Assembly (NCBI GenBank): GCA_002347405.1
Contig: DDXB01000056.1
Span: 1 to 39,620 of the forward strand
DNA from: Rhodocyclaceae bacterium UBA2271
Lineage (GTDB): Bacteria; Pseudomonadota; Gammaproteobacteria; Burkholderiales; Rhodocyclaceae
Direction: 5' to 3'
Length of the DNA stretch: 39,620 bases
The notes beneath the pieces were generated by a model. The model saw nothing but the letters and a program-made list of their open reading frames with translations. It ran no database searches and was not told the DNA's origin. The position numbers and the translations under genes are program-made. The first letter of the stretch is position 1; every line of letters begins with the position of its first letter. This document shows positions 7,968 to 16,140 of this stretch, one piece after another.

Positions 7968-8606
7968 ATGAAAACTGTCGCGATCGTCGATTACGGCATG
8001 GGCAATCTGCGTTCGGTGGCCAAGGCCGTCGAGCATGTTGCTCCCGACCACCAGGTGGTGGTTACCGCCGACCCGGCCGCCCTCTCTGCCGCCGACCGGG
8101 TCATTGTGCCCGGTCAGGGTGCAATGCCCGATTGCATGCGCGAACTCAGGGCGCGCGGTCTTGACGCGGCGGTCAAGCTTGCCGCTGCAAAAAAACCTTT
8201 CCTGGGCATCTGCATCGGCCTGCAGATGCTGTTTGATCATAGTGACGAAGGCGATGTCGCCGGTCTGGGCGTTTTCCCCGGGCAGGTGCGACATTTTCCG
8301 GAAGAGGCAATGCATGATGAAGCCGGCGTGCGACTCAAGGTGCCGCACATGGGCTGGAATGAAGTGCATCAGGCCATCAGTCATCCGCTCTGGAGCGGTG
8401 TTGCCGACGGCGCACGCTTCTATTTCGTGCATAGTTATTACGTCGAACCGGCCGCCAACGACGTGATTGCCGGTTCGACGCTCTACGGCATTCCCTTTAC
8501 CAGTGCCGTGGCACGCGCTAACATATTTGCCGTCCAGTTCCATCCGGAAAAAAGCGCGGCTGCCGGCCTCCGCTTGCTCGGTAACTTCATGCGCTGGCAA
8601 CCCTGA
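7968..8606 (+). CDS. hisH: Imidazole glycerol phosphate synthase, glutaminase subunit
   Basis: HisH hydrolyses glutamine and channels ammonia to HisF. The 212-residue class I glutamine amidotransferase shows the start VAIVDYGMGNLRSVAKA, the nucleophile cysteine in FLGICIGLQMLF (about residue 82), and the His-Glu pair of the triad in VQFHPEKSAAAG near residue 193. HSYYVEPA is also typical. It lies 41 bases after hisB and 81 bases before hisA. The intervening gap holds only a short GC-rich hairpin-like stretch and no gene. Confidence 0.96.
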   Translation: MKTVAIVDYGMGNLRSVAKAVEHVAPDHQVVVTADPAALSAADRVIVPGQGAMPDCMRELRARGLDAAVKLAAAKKPFLGICIGLQMLFDHSDEGDVAGLGVFPGQVRHFPEEAMHDEAGVRLKVPHMGWNEVHQAISHPLWSGVADGARFYFVHSYYVEPAANDVIAGSTLYGIPFTSAVARANIFAVQFHPEKSAAAGLRLLGNFMRWQP

Positions 8607-8687
8607 TTTTGGTTACGGCATGACGCCCGGCAATGCCGGCAGTATGTCTTCTCTGAAACTTCGTATCCCGATCGAATATTGACTCCC

Positions 8688-9434
8688 ATGCTGATAATTC
8701 CCGCGATTGACTTGAAAGATGGGCATTGTGTCCGCCTCAAACAAGGTGCGATGGACGATGCCACGGTGTTTTCCGAAAACCCCGGCGCCATGGCGCGCCA
8801 CTGGATCGAGCAGGGCGCGCGCCGCCTGCATCTGGTTGACCTGAACGGGGCCTTTGCCGGCAAGCCAAAGAATGAGCCGGCGATCAAGGCGATTCTGCAA
8901 GAGGTCGGCGAGGAAATTCCGGTGCAACTGGGTGGCGGGATTCGCGACCTCGACACTATCGAGCGCTGTCTCGACGACGGCATCACCTACATCATCATTG
9001 GCACGGCGGCGGTCAAGAATCCAGGCTTCCTGCACGATGCCTGTACCGCCTTCCCCGGTCATATCATTGTTGGGCTGGATGCCAAGGACGGCAAGGTGGC
9101 AGTCGATGGCTGGTCGAAAATGACTGGCCATGACGTCATCGACCTGGCAAAGAAATTCGAGGACTACGGTGTCGAAGGCATCATCTATACCGATATCGGC
9201 CGCGATGGCATGCTGTCCGGCGTGAATGTCGAGGCTACCGTGAAACTCGCGCAGGCATTGCGGATCCCGGTAATTGCCAGCGGCGGCATCGCCAGCCTGG
9301 ATGATGTCAAGGCGCTGTGCGCCGTCGCTGACGAGGGCATCATGGGCGCCATCACCGGACGTGCGATTTACGAAGGCAAGCTGGATTTCCGCATGGCACA
9401 GACCGAAGCGGACAAGTGCGCCAGCAGCCAATAA
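8688..9434 (+). CDS. hisA: ProFAR isomerase (phosphoribosylformimino-5-aminoimidazole carboxamide ribotide isomerase)
   Basis: HisA performs the Amadori isomerisation of ProFAR to PRFAR. The (beta/alpha)8-barrel has 248 residues from the ATG at 8688 (MLIIPAIDLKDGHCVRLKQG). A TTG at 8679 would add three residues. The catalytic first aspartate is in AIDLKDG and the second in TDIGRDGMLSGVN. Phosphate-binding glycines appear in QLGGGIRDL and IASGGIASLDD. It is related to HisF by ancient duplication and lies 18 bases before it. Confidence 0.96.
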   Translation: MLIIPAIDLKDGHCVRLKQGAMDDATVFSENPGAMARHWIEQGARRLHLVDLNGAFAGKPKNEPAIKAILQEVGEEIPVQLGGGIRDLDTIERCLDDGITYIIIGTAAVKNPGFLHDACTAFPGHIIVGLDAKDGKVAVDGWSKMTGHDVIDLAKKFEDYGVEGIIYTDIGRDGMLSGVNVEATVKLAQALRIPVIASGGIASLDDVKALCAVADEGIMGAITGRAIYEGKLDFRMAQTEADKCASSQ

Positions 9435-9452
9435 CATCCCTGCCTGTCAACT

Positions 9453-10211
9453 ATGCTTGCCAAACGCATCATTCCCTGCCTCGATGTCAATGCCGGACGG
9501 GTCGTCAAGGGTGTCAATTTTGTCGCCCTGCGCGATGCCGGCGATCCGGTCGAGATCGCGCGTCGCTATGACGAGCAGGGTGCCGACGAGATCACCTTTC
9601 TCGATATCACGGCCAGTTCCGACGCCCGTGACATCATCCTGCATATCGTCGAGGCAGTCGCCTCCGAAGTGTTCATTCCCTTGACGGTCGGCGGGGGGGT
9701 ACGCAAGGTCGAGGATGTCCGTCGCCTGCTGAATGCCGGAGCCGACAAGGTCGGCATGAATACCGCCGCCGTGCAGAATCCGCAACTGGTTGCCGATGCT
9801 GCTGCCAAGGTGGGCAGCCAGTGCATTGTCGTTGCCATCGACGCCAAACAGACCAGCCCCGGCAAATGGGAGGTTTTCACCCATGGCGGGCGCAACAATA
9901 CTAACCTTGACGCCATTGACTGGGCCCGCAAGGTGGCGGAGTTGGGCGCAGGTGAAATACTGCTGACCAGCATGGATCGCGATGGTACCAAGAACGGCTT
10001 TGACCTCAGTTTGACGCGGGCGGTGGCCGAGGCTGTAGCCATTCCGGTGATCGCCAGCGGTGGGGTCGGCAACCTGCAACACTTGGCCGACGGCGTGACA
10101 AAGGGGCGTGCCGATGCCGTGCTGGCCGCCAGCATTTTCCATTACGGCGAATACACCGTCCGACAGGCCAAGGAATTTATGCGCGCACAGGGAATCGAAG
10201 TACGCTTATGA
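9453..10211 (+). CDS. hisF: Imidazole glycerol phosphate synthase, cyclase subunit
   Basis: HisF condenses PRFAR with ammonia from HisH to give imidazole glycerol phosphate and AICAR. The 252-residue barrel shows MLAKRIIPCLDVNAGRVVKGVNF with the catalytic Asp in CLDV. The second catalytic Asp is in TSMDRDGTKNGFD, and the phosphate-binding loops are LTVGGGVRKVED and IASGGVGNLQH. Its last codon overlaps the hisI start by four bases. Confidence 0.97.
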   Translation: MLAKRIIPCLDVNAGRVVKGVNFVALRDAGDPVEIARRYDEQGADEITFLDITASSDARDIILHIVEAVASEVFIPLTVGGGVRKVEDVRRLLNAGADKVGMNTAAVQNPQLVADAAAKVGSQCIVVAIDAKQTSPGKWEVFTHGGRNNTNLDAIDWARKVAELGAGEILLTSMDRDGTKNGFDLSLTRAVAEAVAIPVIASGGVGNLQHLADGVTKGRADAVLAASIFHYGEYTVRQAKEFMRAQGIEVRL

Positions 10212-10591
10212 CCAAGTGGCTGAATGAAGTGAAATGGGACGAACAGGGCCTGATACCGGCGATCGCTCAGGATGCGAAAACTGGCGAAGTGCTGATGTTT
10301 GCCTGGATGAATCGCGAAGCGCTGGCGAAGACGGCCGAGCTTGGACATGCGGTTTACTGGTCGCGATCACGCCGGAAACTGTGGCACAAGGGCGAAGAAT
10401 CCGGCCACACGCAGACGGTTCTCGAAATTCGCACCGATTGCGATAGTGATGTCGTACTGCTCAAGATCGAGCAGGTCGGTGGCATCTCCTGTCACACCGG
10501 ACGCCGCAGCTGTTTTTTCCACAAACTGGAAAAAGATTGCTGGCAGGATGTTGAACCGGTCTTGAAAGATCCCAAGGAAATATACAAATGA
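10208..10591 (+). CDS. hisI: Phosphoribosyl-AMP cyclohydrolase
   Basis: HisI opens the adenine ring of PR-AMP. It is the stand-alone form (127 residues), separate from HisE, as usual in betaproteobacteria. The zinc/magnesium motifs are RTDCDSDVVLL and the late GGISCHTGRRSCFF. MFAWMNREALAKT and YWSRSRRKLWHKGEESGH are strong family markers. It overlaps hisF and hisE by four bases each, forming a translationally coupled trio. Confidence 0.96.
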   Translation: MTKWLNEVKWDEQGLIPAIAQDAKTGEVLMFAWMNREALAKTAELGHAVYWSRSRRKLWHKGEESGHTQTVLEIRTDCDSDVVLLKIEQVGGISCHTGRRSCFFHKLEKDCWQDVEPVLKDPKEIYK

Positions 10592-10911
10592 TCGATCTCG
10601 AAGTTATTCGCCGCATTCAGGAAACCCTGATCGAACGCAAGGGTGCGGCACCTGGTTCCTCTTATGTTGCCAGCCTGTATGCGAAGGGCACCGATACCAT
10701 GTGCAAGAAGGTGGCCGAAGAGGCTGCCGAAGTCATCATGGCGGCGAAGGACAGTGATCGCTTGCATCTGGTACGGGAAACCTGCGACCTGTGGTTCCAT
10801 AGCCTTGTGCTGCTCACTCATTTCGACATCGGTGTCGATGACATCATGGTCGAGTTCCGGCGCCGCGAGGGAATTTCCGGGATCGACGAGAAAGCCAGCC
10901 GGGAAAAGTGA
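10588..10911 (+). CDS. hisE: Phosphoribosyl-ATP pyrophosphatase
   Basis: HisE removes pyrophosphate from PR-ATP. This 107-residue all-alpha MazG-like protein shows SSYVASLYAKGTDTMCKKVAEEAAEVIMAAK, with the paired glutamates of the EExxE-type metal site, and RETCDLWFHSLVLL. It is coupled to hisI and followed after one base by hinT, the common betaproteobacterial order. Confidence 0.95.
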   Translation: MIDLEVIRRIQETLIERKGAAPGSSYVASLYAKGTDTMCKKVAEEAAEVIMAAKDSDRLHLVRETCDLWFHSLVLLTHFDIGVDDIMVEFRRREGISGIDEKASREK

Positions 10912-10912
10912 C

Positions 10913-11266
10913 ATGAGCGACTGTATATTCTGCAAGATTATTGCCGGTGAAATTCCCTGCAAGAAAGTCTATGAAGACGACGATCTGTTCGCCTTCCACG
11001 ATATCAATCCGATGGCCCCAGTGCATTTCATGGTGGTGCCCAAGCAGCACATCGCTTCATTGGCCGAGACCGACGCCAGCCATGCGCCGGTGCTGGGCAA
11101 ACTGTTTGCCAAGCTGGGCGAATTGGCGAAAGCTCAGGGTCTGCCCGACGGTTTTCGCACCATCATCAACACGGGGCGGGTTGGAAGACAAGAGGTGTAT
11201 CATCTTCACGTTCATATCGTTGGCGGGCCCGATCAACTGGGCCACATGCTGCCGCGCAACAAATAA
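10913..11266 (+). CDS. hinT: HIT-family nucleotide hydrolase (HinT-like)
   Basis: This 117-residue histidine-triad protein is of the HinT/purine-nucleoside phosphoramidase type. It begins MSDCIFCKIIAGEIPCKKVYED, the cysteine-containing N-terminus common in the family. The catalytic triad is in YHLHVHIVGG (HxHxH) near residue 98. The ATG at 10913 directly follows hisE; a longer open frame upstream is a shadow of hisE. The placement between hisE and tatA is conserved in betaproteobacteria, but no functional link is obvious. Confidence 0.94.
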   Translation: MSDCIFCKIIAGEIPCKKVYEDDDLFAFHDINPMAPVHFMVVPKQHIASLAETDASHAPVLGKLFAKLGELAKAQGLPDGFRTIINTGRVGRQEVYHLHVHIVGGPDQLGHMLPRNK

Positions 11267-11281
11267 TTTGAGGAGAATCTG

Positions 11282-11512
11282 ATGGGTGCATGGAGTATTT
11301 GGCATTGGTTGGTCGTTCTGGTCATCGTCATGCTGGTGTTCGGCACCAAGAAGCTGCGCAACATCGGCCAGGATCTGGGTGGTGCAGTCAAGGACTTCAA
11401 GGAAGGCATGGATACCGGCGCCGCGGCCAAAAAACAGGTCGAGGATCAGGCGGGAACCACTACAGGGACCACTGTCGAAGGTGAAGCCCGCAAGGAGCAG
11501 ACAAAATCATAG
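11282..11512 (+). CDS. tatA: Sec-independent translocase subunit TatA
   Basis: TatA forms the size-fitting pore of the twin-arginine protein export system in the inner membrane. The 76-residue protein has one N-terminal membrane segment (WSIWHWLVVLVIVMLVFG, residues 4-21). The hinge FGTKKLRNIGQDLGGAVKDFKEGM and a charged, variable tail follow. A GAGGAG-type ribosome-binding site precedes the ATG. A 131-base gap with two hairpins separates it from tatB. Confidence 0.95.
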   Translation: MGAWSIWHWLVVLVIVMLVFGTKKLRNIGQDLGGAVKDFKEGMDTGAAAKKQVEDQAGTTTGTTVEGEARKEQTKS

Positions 11513-11521
11513 GTTGGCCGG

Positions 11522-11603
11522 GGGGCCATACCACGCAGAGCGGTGATGGCCCCTGTATGGCTGACACAGCCCAGGCTGTTGGCAAGGGGGCAGGCCCCTT
11601 TGC
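11522..11603 (+). other. Two hairpins in the tatA-tatB gap
   Basis: The 131-base spacer contains a perfect 8-base inverted repeat (GGGGCCAT at 11522-11529 and ATGGCCCC at 11546-11553). A second stem pairs GCAAGGGG (11582-11589) with CCCCTTTGC (11595-11603), with one bulged base. No T-tract follows, so these are not standard intrinsic terminators. They could be processing or attenuation structures, or remnants of an interspersed repeat. Confidence 0.5.
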
Positions 11604-11643
11604 GAGCTTCCCAGAACCCCGTTCCATGATCGAATAACCCGTC

Positions 11644-12030
11644 GTGTTCGACATCGGTTTTACCGAATTGATGCTGATCGCCCTGGTGGGGCTGATCGTC
11701 ATCGGACCCGAGCGCATGCCCAAGGTGGCGCGTACGGTTGGCCATTTGCTCGGTCGGTTGCAGCGTTACGTCGGTGACGTCAAGGCAGATATCAAGCGCG
11801 AAATGCAGCTCGATGAGCTGAAAAAATTGCAAGCCGACATAGCTGCGCAGGCGCACGACATGGAAAGCCGGGTCAATGAGCAGATGAAAGAGACTGAAAC
11901 CTCGCTGCATCAATCGATCATGCCCCCCAGCGAAACCACGGCCGGCGAAGCAGCTGCCGGCGAAACCCCTGCAATTTCGGCTGAGAACGCACCCAGCGAG
12001 CCGCCTACCCGCACCCCGCCCGCCGTCTGA
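11644..12030 (+). CDS. tatB: Sec-independent translocase subunit TatB
   Basis: TatB pairs with TatC to receive twin-arginine signal peptides. The 128-residue protein starts at a GTG and reads MFDIGFTELMLIALVGLIVIGPERMPKVARTVG, the standard TatB membrane segment and hinge with its glutamate. An amphipathic helix and a Pro/Thr/Glu-rich tail follow. Its stop overlaps the tatC start by one base (TGATGG), which favours coupled TatBC synthesis. Confidence 0.94.
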   Translation: MFDIGFTELMLIALVGLIVIGPERMPKVARTVGHLLGRLQRYVGDVKADIKREMQLDELKKLQADIAAQAHDMESRVNEQMKETETSLHQSIMPPSETTAGEAAAGETPAISAENAPSEPPTRTPPAV

Positions 12031-12788
12031 TGGAAGCGCGCGAAGAAAGTTTTATTTCTCATCTGGTCGAATTGCGTGACCGGTTGATCCGCGTCCTGGT
12101 GGTGATGCTGGTGATTTTCCTCGGCCTCGTCCATTGGGCACGGGACATCTACACCTTGTTGGCGGCACCCATGCTCGCCGCGCTGCCCGAGGGCGGCCAC
12201 ATGATCGCCACCGATGTGGTCGGTGCCTTTTTCGTGCCGATCAAGGTGACCATGATGGTTTCCTTCCTGATCGCGCTGCCCTATGTGCTGTATCAGGCCT
12301 GGTCCTTCGTCGCGCCGGGCCTGTATGCCCACGAGAAAAAACTTGCCGTGCCGCTCTTGTTTGCCAGTGTCGTGCTGTTCTTCATTGGTATGGCATTTGC
12401 CTATTTCATTGTTTTCCCGACGGTGTTCACCTTCATCAACGCATTCGCTCCGGAAGGCGTGGCGGTGATGACGGACATCGAGAAATATCTCTCCTTCGTC
12501 CTGACGACCTTCATGGCTTTTGGCGTCACTTTCGAGGTGCCGGTGGTGGTGATCGTGCTGGTGCGGGTGGGCCTGGTGACCGTGGAAAAATTGAAGGAGA
12601 TCCGCCCCTACTTCATTGTCGGCGCCTTCGTGGTCGGCGCCATCTTTACCCCGCCCGACGTGCTTTCCCAATTCATGCTGGCGGTGCCGATGTGGCTGCT
12701 TTACGAACTCGGCATTCTCATGGCGCAGCTGATCGGCAAATCCGACCGCGCCGCTGATGGAAGCTATTCCCAGACGCCACCCGAATAA
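12030..12788 (+). CDS. tatC: Sec-independent translocase subunit TatC
   Basis: TatC is the six-span membrane core that recognises twin-arginine signal peptides. The 252-residue protein begins with the cytoplasmic motif EESFISHLVELRDRLIR. It also shows PIKVTMMVSFLIALPYVLYQAWSFVAPGLYAHEK and the typical FGVTFEVPVVVIVLVRVGLV. It ends the his-hinT-tat run; a GC-rich non-coding stretch follows. Confidence 0.97.
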   Translation: MEAREESFISHLVELRDRLIRVLVVMLVIFLGLVHWARDIYTLLAAPMLAALPEGGHMIATDVVGAFFVPIKVTMMVSFLIALPYVLYQAWSFVAPGLYAHEKKLAVPLLFASVVLFFIGMAFAYFIVFPTVFTFINAFAPEGVAVMTDIEKYLSFVLTTFMAFGVTFEVPVVVIVLVRVGLVTVEKLKEIRPYFIVGAFVVGAIFTPPDVLSQFMLAVPMWLLYELGILMAQLIGKSDRAADGSYSQTPPE

Positions 12789-12974
12789 GCACTTTCTGGT
12801 GGCCACCCCGCAAGGGGAGCCCCCCCGCAGTCTCGCCGCCGGGCCGCCCCAAGCCGAGACGGCACGCGCCGCCAGGCGCAACCCCCGCACCGACAGTTGA
12901 TCGGAGTGCCCCGTAACAGACGAGCCCAGCGAGCCATTAAGAACCCCCCGCGAGGAGGGGCAAAGGGGAGGACC
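12789..12974. repeat. GC-rich intergenic stretch with several small inverted repeats
   Basis: These 186 bases lie between the convergent ends of tatC and the DegS-like protease and hold no credible gene. Small hairpins are visible: CCCC(GCAA)GGGG at 12806-12817, GCGCC(GCCA)GGCGC at 12866-12879, and a CCCC/GGGG-rich stem before 12970. The composition suggests an interspersed intergenic repeat, which could also end transcription from both sides. Only one copy is in this window. Confidence 0.4.
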
Positions 12975-14126
12975 CTAGCGCGGCGGCTTCGGTCGCTTGC
13001 CGATGGTCACGGTTACTTCCTGCGCTTTGCCCGCGCGGCTCAAGGTGAAGCGTGCCGGTTCTCCGGGGGGAAGTGCAGCGATCAGATCGAGCATCACCTG
13101 CGCATCCTTGACCGGTTGGTTGCCGACCGCCAGCAGCACGTCGCCCGGCTTGATGCCGGCCTTGTCGGCCGGGCTGTTGCGCATCACGCCGGCGATCAGG
13201 GCGCCCTGCCCAAGCTTGACGCCGAATGATTCGGCCAGATCCGGGGTCATGTCCTGAACTTCGACGCCAATCCAGCCGCGCGTTACCGAGCCGGTCTTGA
13301 TGATCTGCTCCATCACGCTTTTTGCCAACGACACCGGAATGGCGAAACCGATGCCCATCGAGCCGCCACTTTGCGAATAAATGGCGGTGTTGATGCCGAC
13401 CAGGCGACCGTTGCTGTCGACCAGGGCGCCGCCGGAATTGCCCGGGTTGATGGCGGCATCGGTCTGAATGAAGTTTTCGAAAGTATTGATCCCGAGATGC
13501 GTGCGGCCCAATGCCGAAACGATGCCCGAGGTGACCGTCTGGCCCACTCCGAACGGGTTGCCGATGGCAAGCACCACGTCGCCGATGCGCAACGACTCGG
13601 CGGGTGCGAGGGTGATTGGCGAGAGCGGGCTTTCGACAATGATCTTCAGCACGGCCAGATCGGATTCGGGATCGGCGCCAACCAGTTGGGCCTTGGTCTT
13701 GCGGCCATCGTGAAAGGCGACTTCGATTTCGTCGGCCGACTCGACGACATGGTTGTTGGTCAGCACCAGACCGTCGGCCGAAACGACGACACCGCTACCC
13801 AATCCTGACTGGCGCTGGCTATCCGGCCCGAAGCGGTCGCCGAAAAAGTGGCGGAACACCGGGTCGTTGATGAACGGATGGCGCCGCACTTCCTGACTGG
13901 TGAAGATGTGCACGACCGCCGGAAGGGCTGCCTGAGCGGCATCGGCGTAGGTGGCAACACTGCGTGCCTCGCCAGCGGGAGCAGCCTGCTGGACGGAAAT
14001 TACCGTGGGGCCGGCCAGGTCCAGCGGGCGCGCCGGCAGCCATTCCGGCTTGAGGGTCTGGATCACGAACAGTGTGGCGATGCTGACTGTCACGGCCTGG
14101 GCAAAAATGAGCCACAATCGATGCAT
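12975..14126 (-). CDS. Membrane-anchored S1C serine protease with one PDZ domain (DegS/AlgW-like)
   Basis: This 383-residue periplasmic protease is tethered by an N-terminal membrane segment (LWLIFAQAVTVSIATLFVIQTL, residues 4-25). The trypsin-like triad is His126 in TNNHVVES, Asp156 in ESDLAVLK and Ser231 in NPGNSGGALVD. A single PDZ domain follows from about residue 285 (GWIGVEVQDMTPDLAESFGV). One PDZ plus an anchor fits DegS/AlgW regulators of the envelope stress response rather than two-PDZ DegP. No anti-sigma factor gene is nearby. Its ATG (14126) diverges from the NIF3 gene with only 33 bases between start codons, so the promoters must overlap each other or the coding ends. Confidence 0.93.
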   Translation of the reverse strand: MHRLWLIFAQAVTVSIATLFVIQTLKPEWLPARPLDLAGPTVISVQQAAPAGEARSVATYADAAQAALPAVVHIFTSQEVRRHPFINDPVFRHFFGDRFGPDSQRQSGLGSGVVVSADGLVLTNNHVVESADEIEVAFHDGRKTKAQLVGADPESDLAVLKIIVESPLSPITLAPAESLRIGDVVLAIGNPFGVGQTVTSGIVSALGRTHLGINTFENFIQTDAAINPGNSGGALVDSNGRLVGINTAIYSQSGGSMGIGFAIPVSLAKSVMEQIIKTGSVTRGWIGVEVQDMTPDLAESFGVKLGQGALIAGVMRNSPADKAGIKPGDVLLAVGNQPVKDAQVMLDLIAALPPGEPARFTLSRAGKAQEVTVTIGKRPKPPR

Positions 14127-14159
14127 GGATGAATGAACCTGGCGGGAAGGAGTGGAAAG

Positions 14160-14906
14160 ATGCTGCGTGATGATCTGGGCGCCTATCTGGACGGCTTGCT
14201 GGAGGCGGCGCGATATCGGGATTATTGCCCAAACGGGCTGCAAGTGGAAGGCCGCGCCGATGTGCGCCGCATCGTTTGTGGCGTTACCGCCAGCCAGGCA
14301 TTGATCGATGCGGCACTGGAACGTTCGGCCGATGCGATCCTGGTGCATCACGGCTGGTTCTGGAAGAACGAGGATGGCCGGGTGACCGGATTTCGCAAGC
14401 GCCGCATGCAGACTCTGCTGGCACAGGACATCAACCTGTTCGCCTACCATTTACCGCTCGATGCGCACGGGGAATACGGTAACAATGCCCAATTGGCTGA
14501 CCGGCTTGGCTGGATGACGACTGGGCGGTTTGCCGAACAGGAAATCGGCTTTGTCGGCGTCCCGCCAGCGCCGACTGTCGCGGATGATCTGGTAACGCAG
14601 ATCGGTCGGGTCCTGGGCCGAACCCCACTCCTGGTCGGCGATGGCCGGCGTCTCGTGAAGAAGCTGGCGTGGTGCAGCGGTGGTGCGCAGGGCTATTTCG
14701 AACAGGCCATTCTGGCGGGCGCCGATCTGTATGTCAGCGGCGAGATATCAGAAAATACCGTGCATCTGGCGCGAGAGTCGGGTGTGCCGTATCTTGCCGC
14801 CGGGCATCATGCCACCGAGCGTTATGGTGTGATGGCGCTGGGGCGGCATCTGGCCGAGCGCTTCGATTTGGTCTGCGATTATGTCGAACTCGACAACCCC
14901 GTGTAG
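14160..14906 (+). CDS. NIF3/DUF34 (YbgI-like) metal-binding protein
   Basis: This is a 248-residue member of the NIF3-like family, often annotated as a GTP cyclohydrolase I type 2 homologue; its cellular role is not settled. Metal ligand motifs are visible: VHHGWFW near residue 62, YHLPLDAHGEYGNNAQLA near residue 97, and AAGHHATERYG near residue 215. The start at 14160 is chosen because an AAGGAG site lies eight bases upstream; the ATG at 14133 has none. The region encoding VPPAPT (14559-14576) carries a copy of the dispersed repeat word. Confidence 0.9.
   Translation: MLRDDLGAYLDGLLEAARYRDYCPNGLQVEGRADVRRIVCGVTASQALIDAALERSADAILVHHGWFWKNEDGRVTGFRKRRMQTLLAQDINLFAYHLPLDAHGEYGNNAQLADRLGWMTTGRFAEQEIGFVGVPPAPTVADDLVTQIGRVLGRTPLLVGDGRRLVKKLAWCSGGAQGYFEQAILAGADLYVSGEISENTVHLARESGVPYLAAGHHATERYGVMALGRHLAERFDLVCDYVELDNPV
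14559..14576 (-). repeat. Copy of the dispersed repeat core inside the NIF3 gene
   Basis: The minus strand reads AGTCGGCGCTGGCGGGAC, an exact 18-base match to the element that follows the HD-GYP stop codon (31346-31363). In this gene it encodes VPPAPT on the plus strand, a reading frame different from those used in murA and hisC. Confidence 0.6.
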
Positions 14907-14935
14907 CCGCTTTACTAACCGTCCGTGCCGATCAG

Positions 14936-16087
14936 TCAGGCGCGCTTGCCGGCTTTGATCGCTGCGGCGGCCTGTTCTACGGTTCCTTCGTCATTCAGCA
15001 TTGCCATGAGCAGGAGCAGTTCCTCCGCCACTGATTGCGGGAAGCCGGTACGGACGCCGTCGCGATTGTCGTTGATCAAGTTGCCGAGATAGCTGGCACA
15101 GGCAGGCTTGCCCCACAATTCCGACAAGCGTACGGCGATGTGCGGATAGTCTTCGATGCTGCGCTGCATCTCGGACTGAACCTGCCAGTCCTCGGGCAGG
15201 ACGTTAAAAACCTGCCGCAGCTCTTCGGCTGAACGCTCGAACTCATCCTGTTGCCCATTCTGGCGATAGATTTCCAGCAACTTCAACCAGTTGCGCAGTG
15301 CCGGTTTGGGCTCCTTCTGGATTTGCTCGGTCAGTGTTTGCGCGGCACCCTGTCCCAGGCCCATGGCAAGCATGATCTCGGCAAGCTCCAGTGCCTGATC
15401 GCTTGATTGTGCCGTTCCGTTGTCATGGCTAGTTATAGCGGGTGGTATGACCTTGGTTTGCTCCGAAAAGCTCAGGTCGGTCAGGGGTTCGGCTGTCGGT
15501 GCCGGGTTGCTTATTGCTGCAGCGGGCTGCGGTGGCGCGGGGGGCGGCATGGCCGCTGCCATGGGCTTGACTTCCCCGGTTTGCAACTCACGTAGCCTGG
15601 CCGCCTTGCGGCGATGCGACCAGAGCAGCAGGAGCAAAAGCAGCAGGAGTCCGGCGCCAGCCAGTTGGACATCCCGGTTCTCCAGCAGAGCCGGGATGTC
15701 CATTGTTGCCTCGAGTTTGCTGGCTGCGGGAACTGTGTCAGGGGTTGGCGCGGCTTGCGCAATGGCTGCCGCGGGCGCCGCTGGAATTTGGAACTGCTGC
15801 ACCAGGCGGTGGATGTCCCGGACCAATGCCTCGATGCGAGACAGCCGCACCAGGATGTCGTCGAGTACGCTGTCCTGTTCCTTGAACCACACCCGCAACG
15901 GGTCGTCCAGTTCGACAGGCACCGTGCTGCTGACCTTGACTTGTGCCGGAACGGCAGTTGCCTGCTCCTGGGCGGCAACGAGTTGCGGCCATGCCATGAC
16001 CAGGCAGGTCAGGACAGCGGTTCTCAAATAGTGCGCAGGCTTGGTCAAGACAATGAAACCCCGGACGGAAATGCCAGATGCGAGCAT
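14936..16087 (-). CDS. FimV-like membrane protein with C-terminal TPR-like region
   Basis: This 383-residue envelope protein has no firm family assignment. A signal peptide (TAVLTCLVMAWPQLVAAQE, cleavage near residue 40) is followed by a charged, coiled-coil-like stretch (about 60-95, DDILVRLSRIEALVRDIHRLVQQF). Next come a Pro/Ala linker, a leucine-rich membrane segment (LAGAGLLLLLLLLLW, about 142-156) and a basic stop. A cytoplasmic part contains DQALELAEIMLAMGLGQGAAQTLTEQIQKEP, which resembles the C-terminal repeat of FimV/TspA proteins that help type IV pilus and polar assembly. LysM, which full FimV carries, is not seen. The link to the pilin gene 16 kb away is speculative. Confidence 0.6.
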   Translation of the reverse strand: MLASGISVRGFIVLTKPAHYLRTAVLTCLVMAWPQLVAAQEQATAVPAQVKVSSTVPVELDDPLRVWFKEQDSVLDDILVRLSRIEALVRDIHRLVQQFQIPAAPAAAIAQAAPTPDTVPAASKLEATMDIPALLENRDVQLAGAGLLLLLLLLLWSHRRKAARLRELQTGEVKPMAAAMPPPAPPQPAAAISNPAPTAEPLTDLSFSEQTKVIPPAITSHDNGTAQSSDQALELAEIMLAMGLGQGAAQTLTEQIQKEPKPALRNWLKLLEIYRQNGQQDEFERSAEELRQVFNVLPEDWQVQSEMQRSIEDYPHIAVRLSELWGKPACASYLGNLINDNRDGVRTGFPQSVAEELLLLMAMLNDEGTVEQAAAAIKAGKRA

Positions 16088-16140
16088 TCTGCCGGCCCAT
16101 GCTCACGGCAATCCGCTGAACACAGCGAGAATTGGCGTCC

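Noticed and set aside
8607..8687. Possible short gene between hisH and hisA
   Set aside because: The 81-base gap has no start with a ribosome-binding site and only a weak 4-5 base stem.
12897..13229. Plus-strand open frame across the tatC-protease gap and protease 3' end
   Set aside because: It mostly shadows the DegS-like protease and begins in repeat-like GC-rich DNA with no motif.
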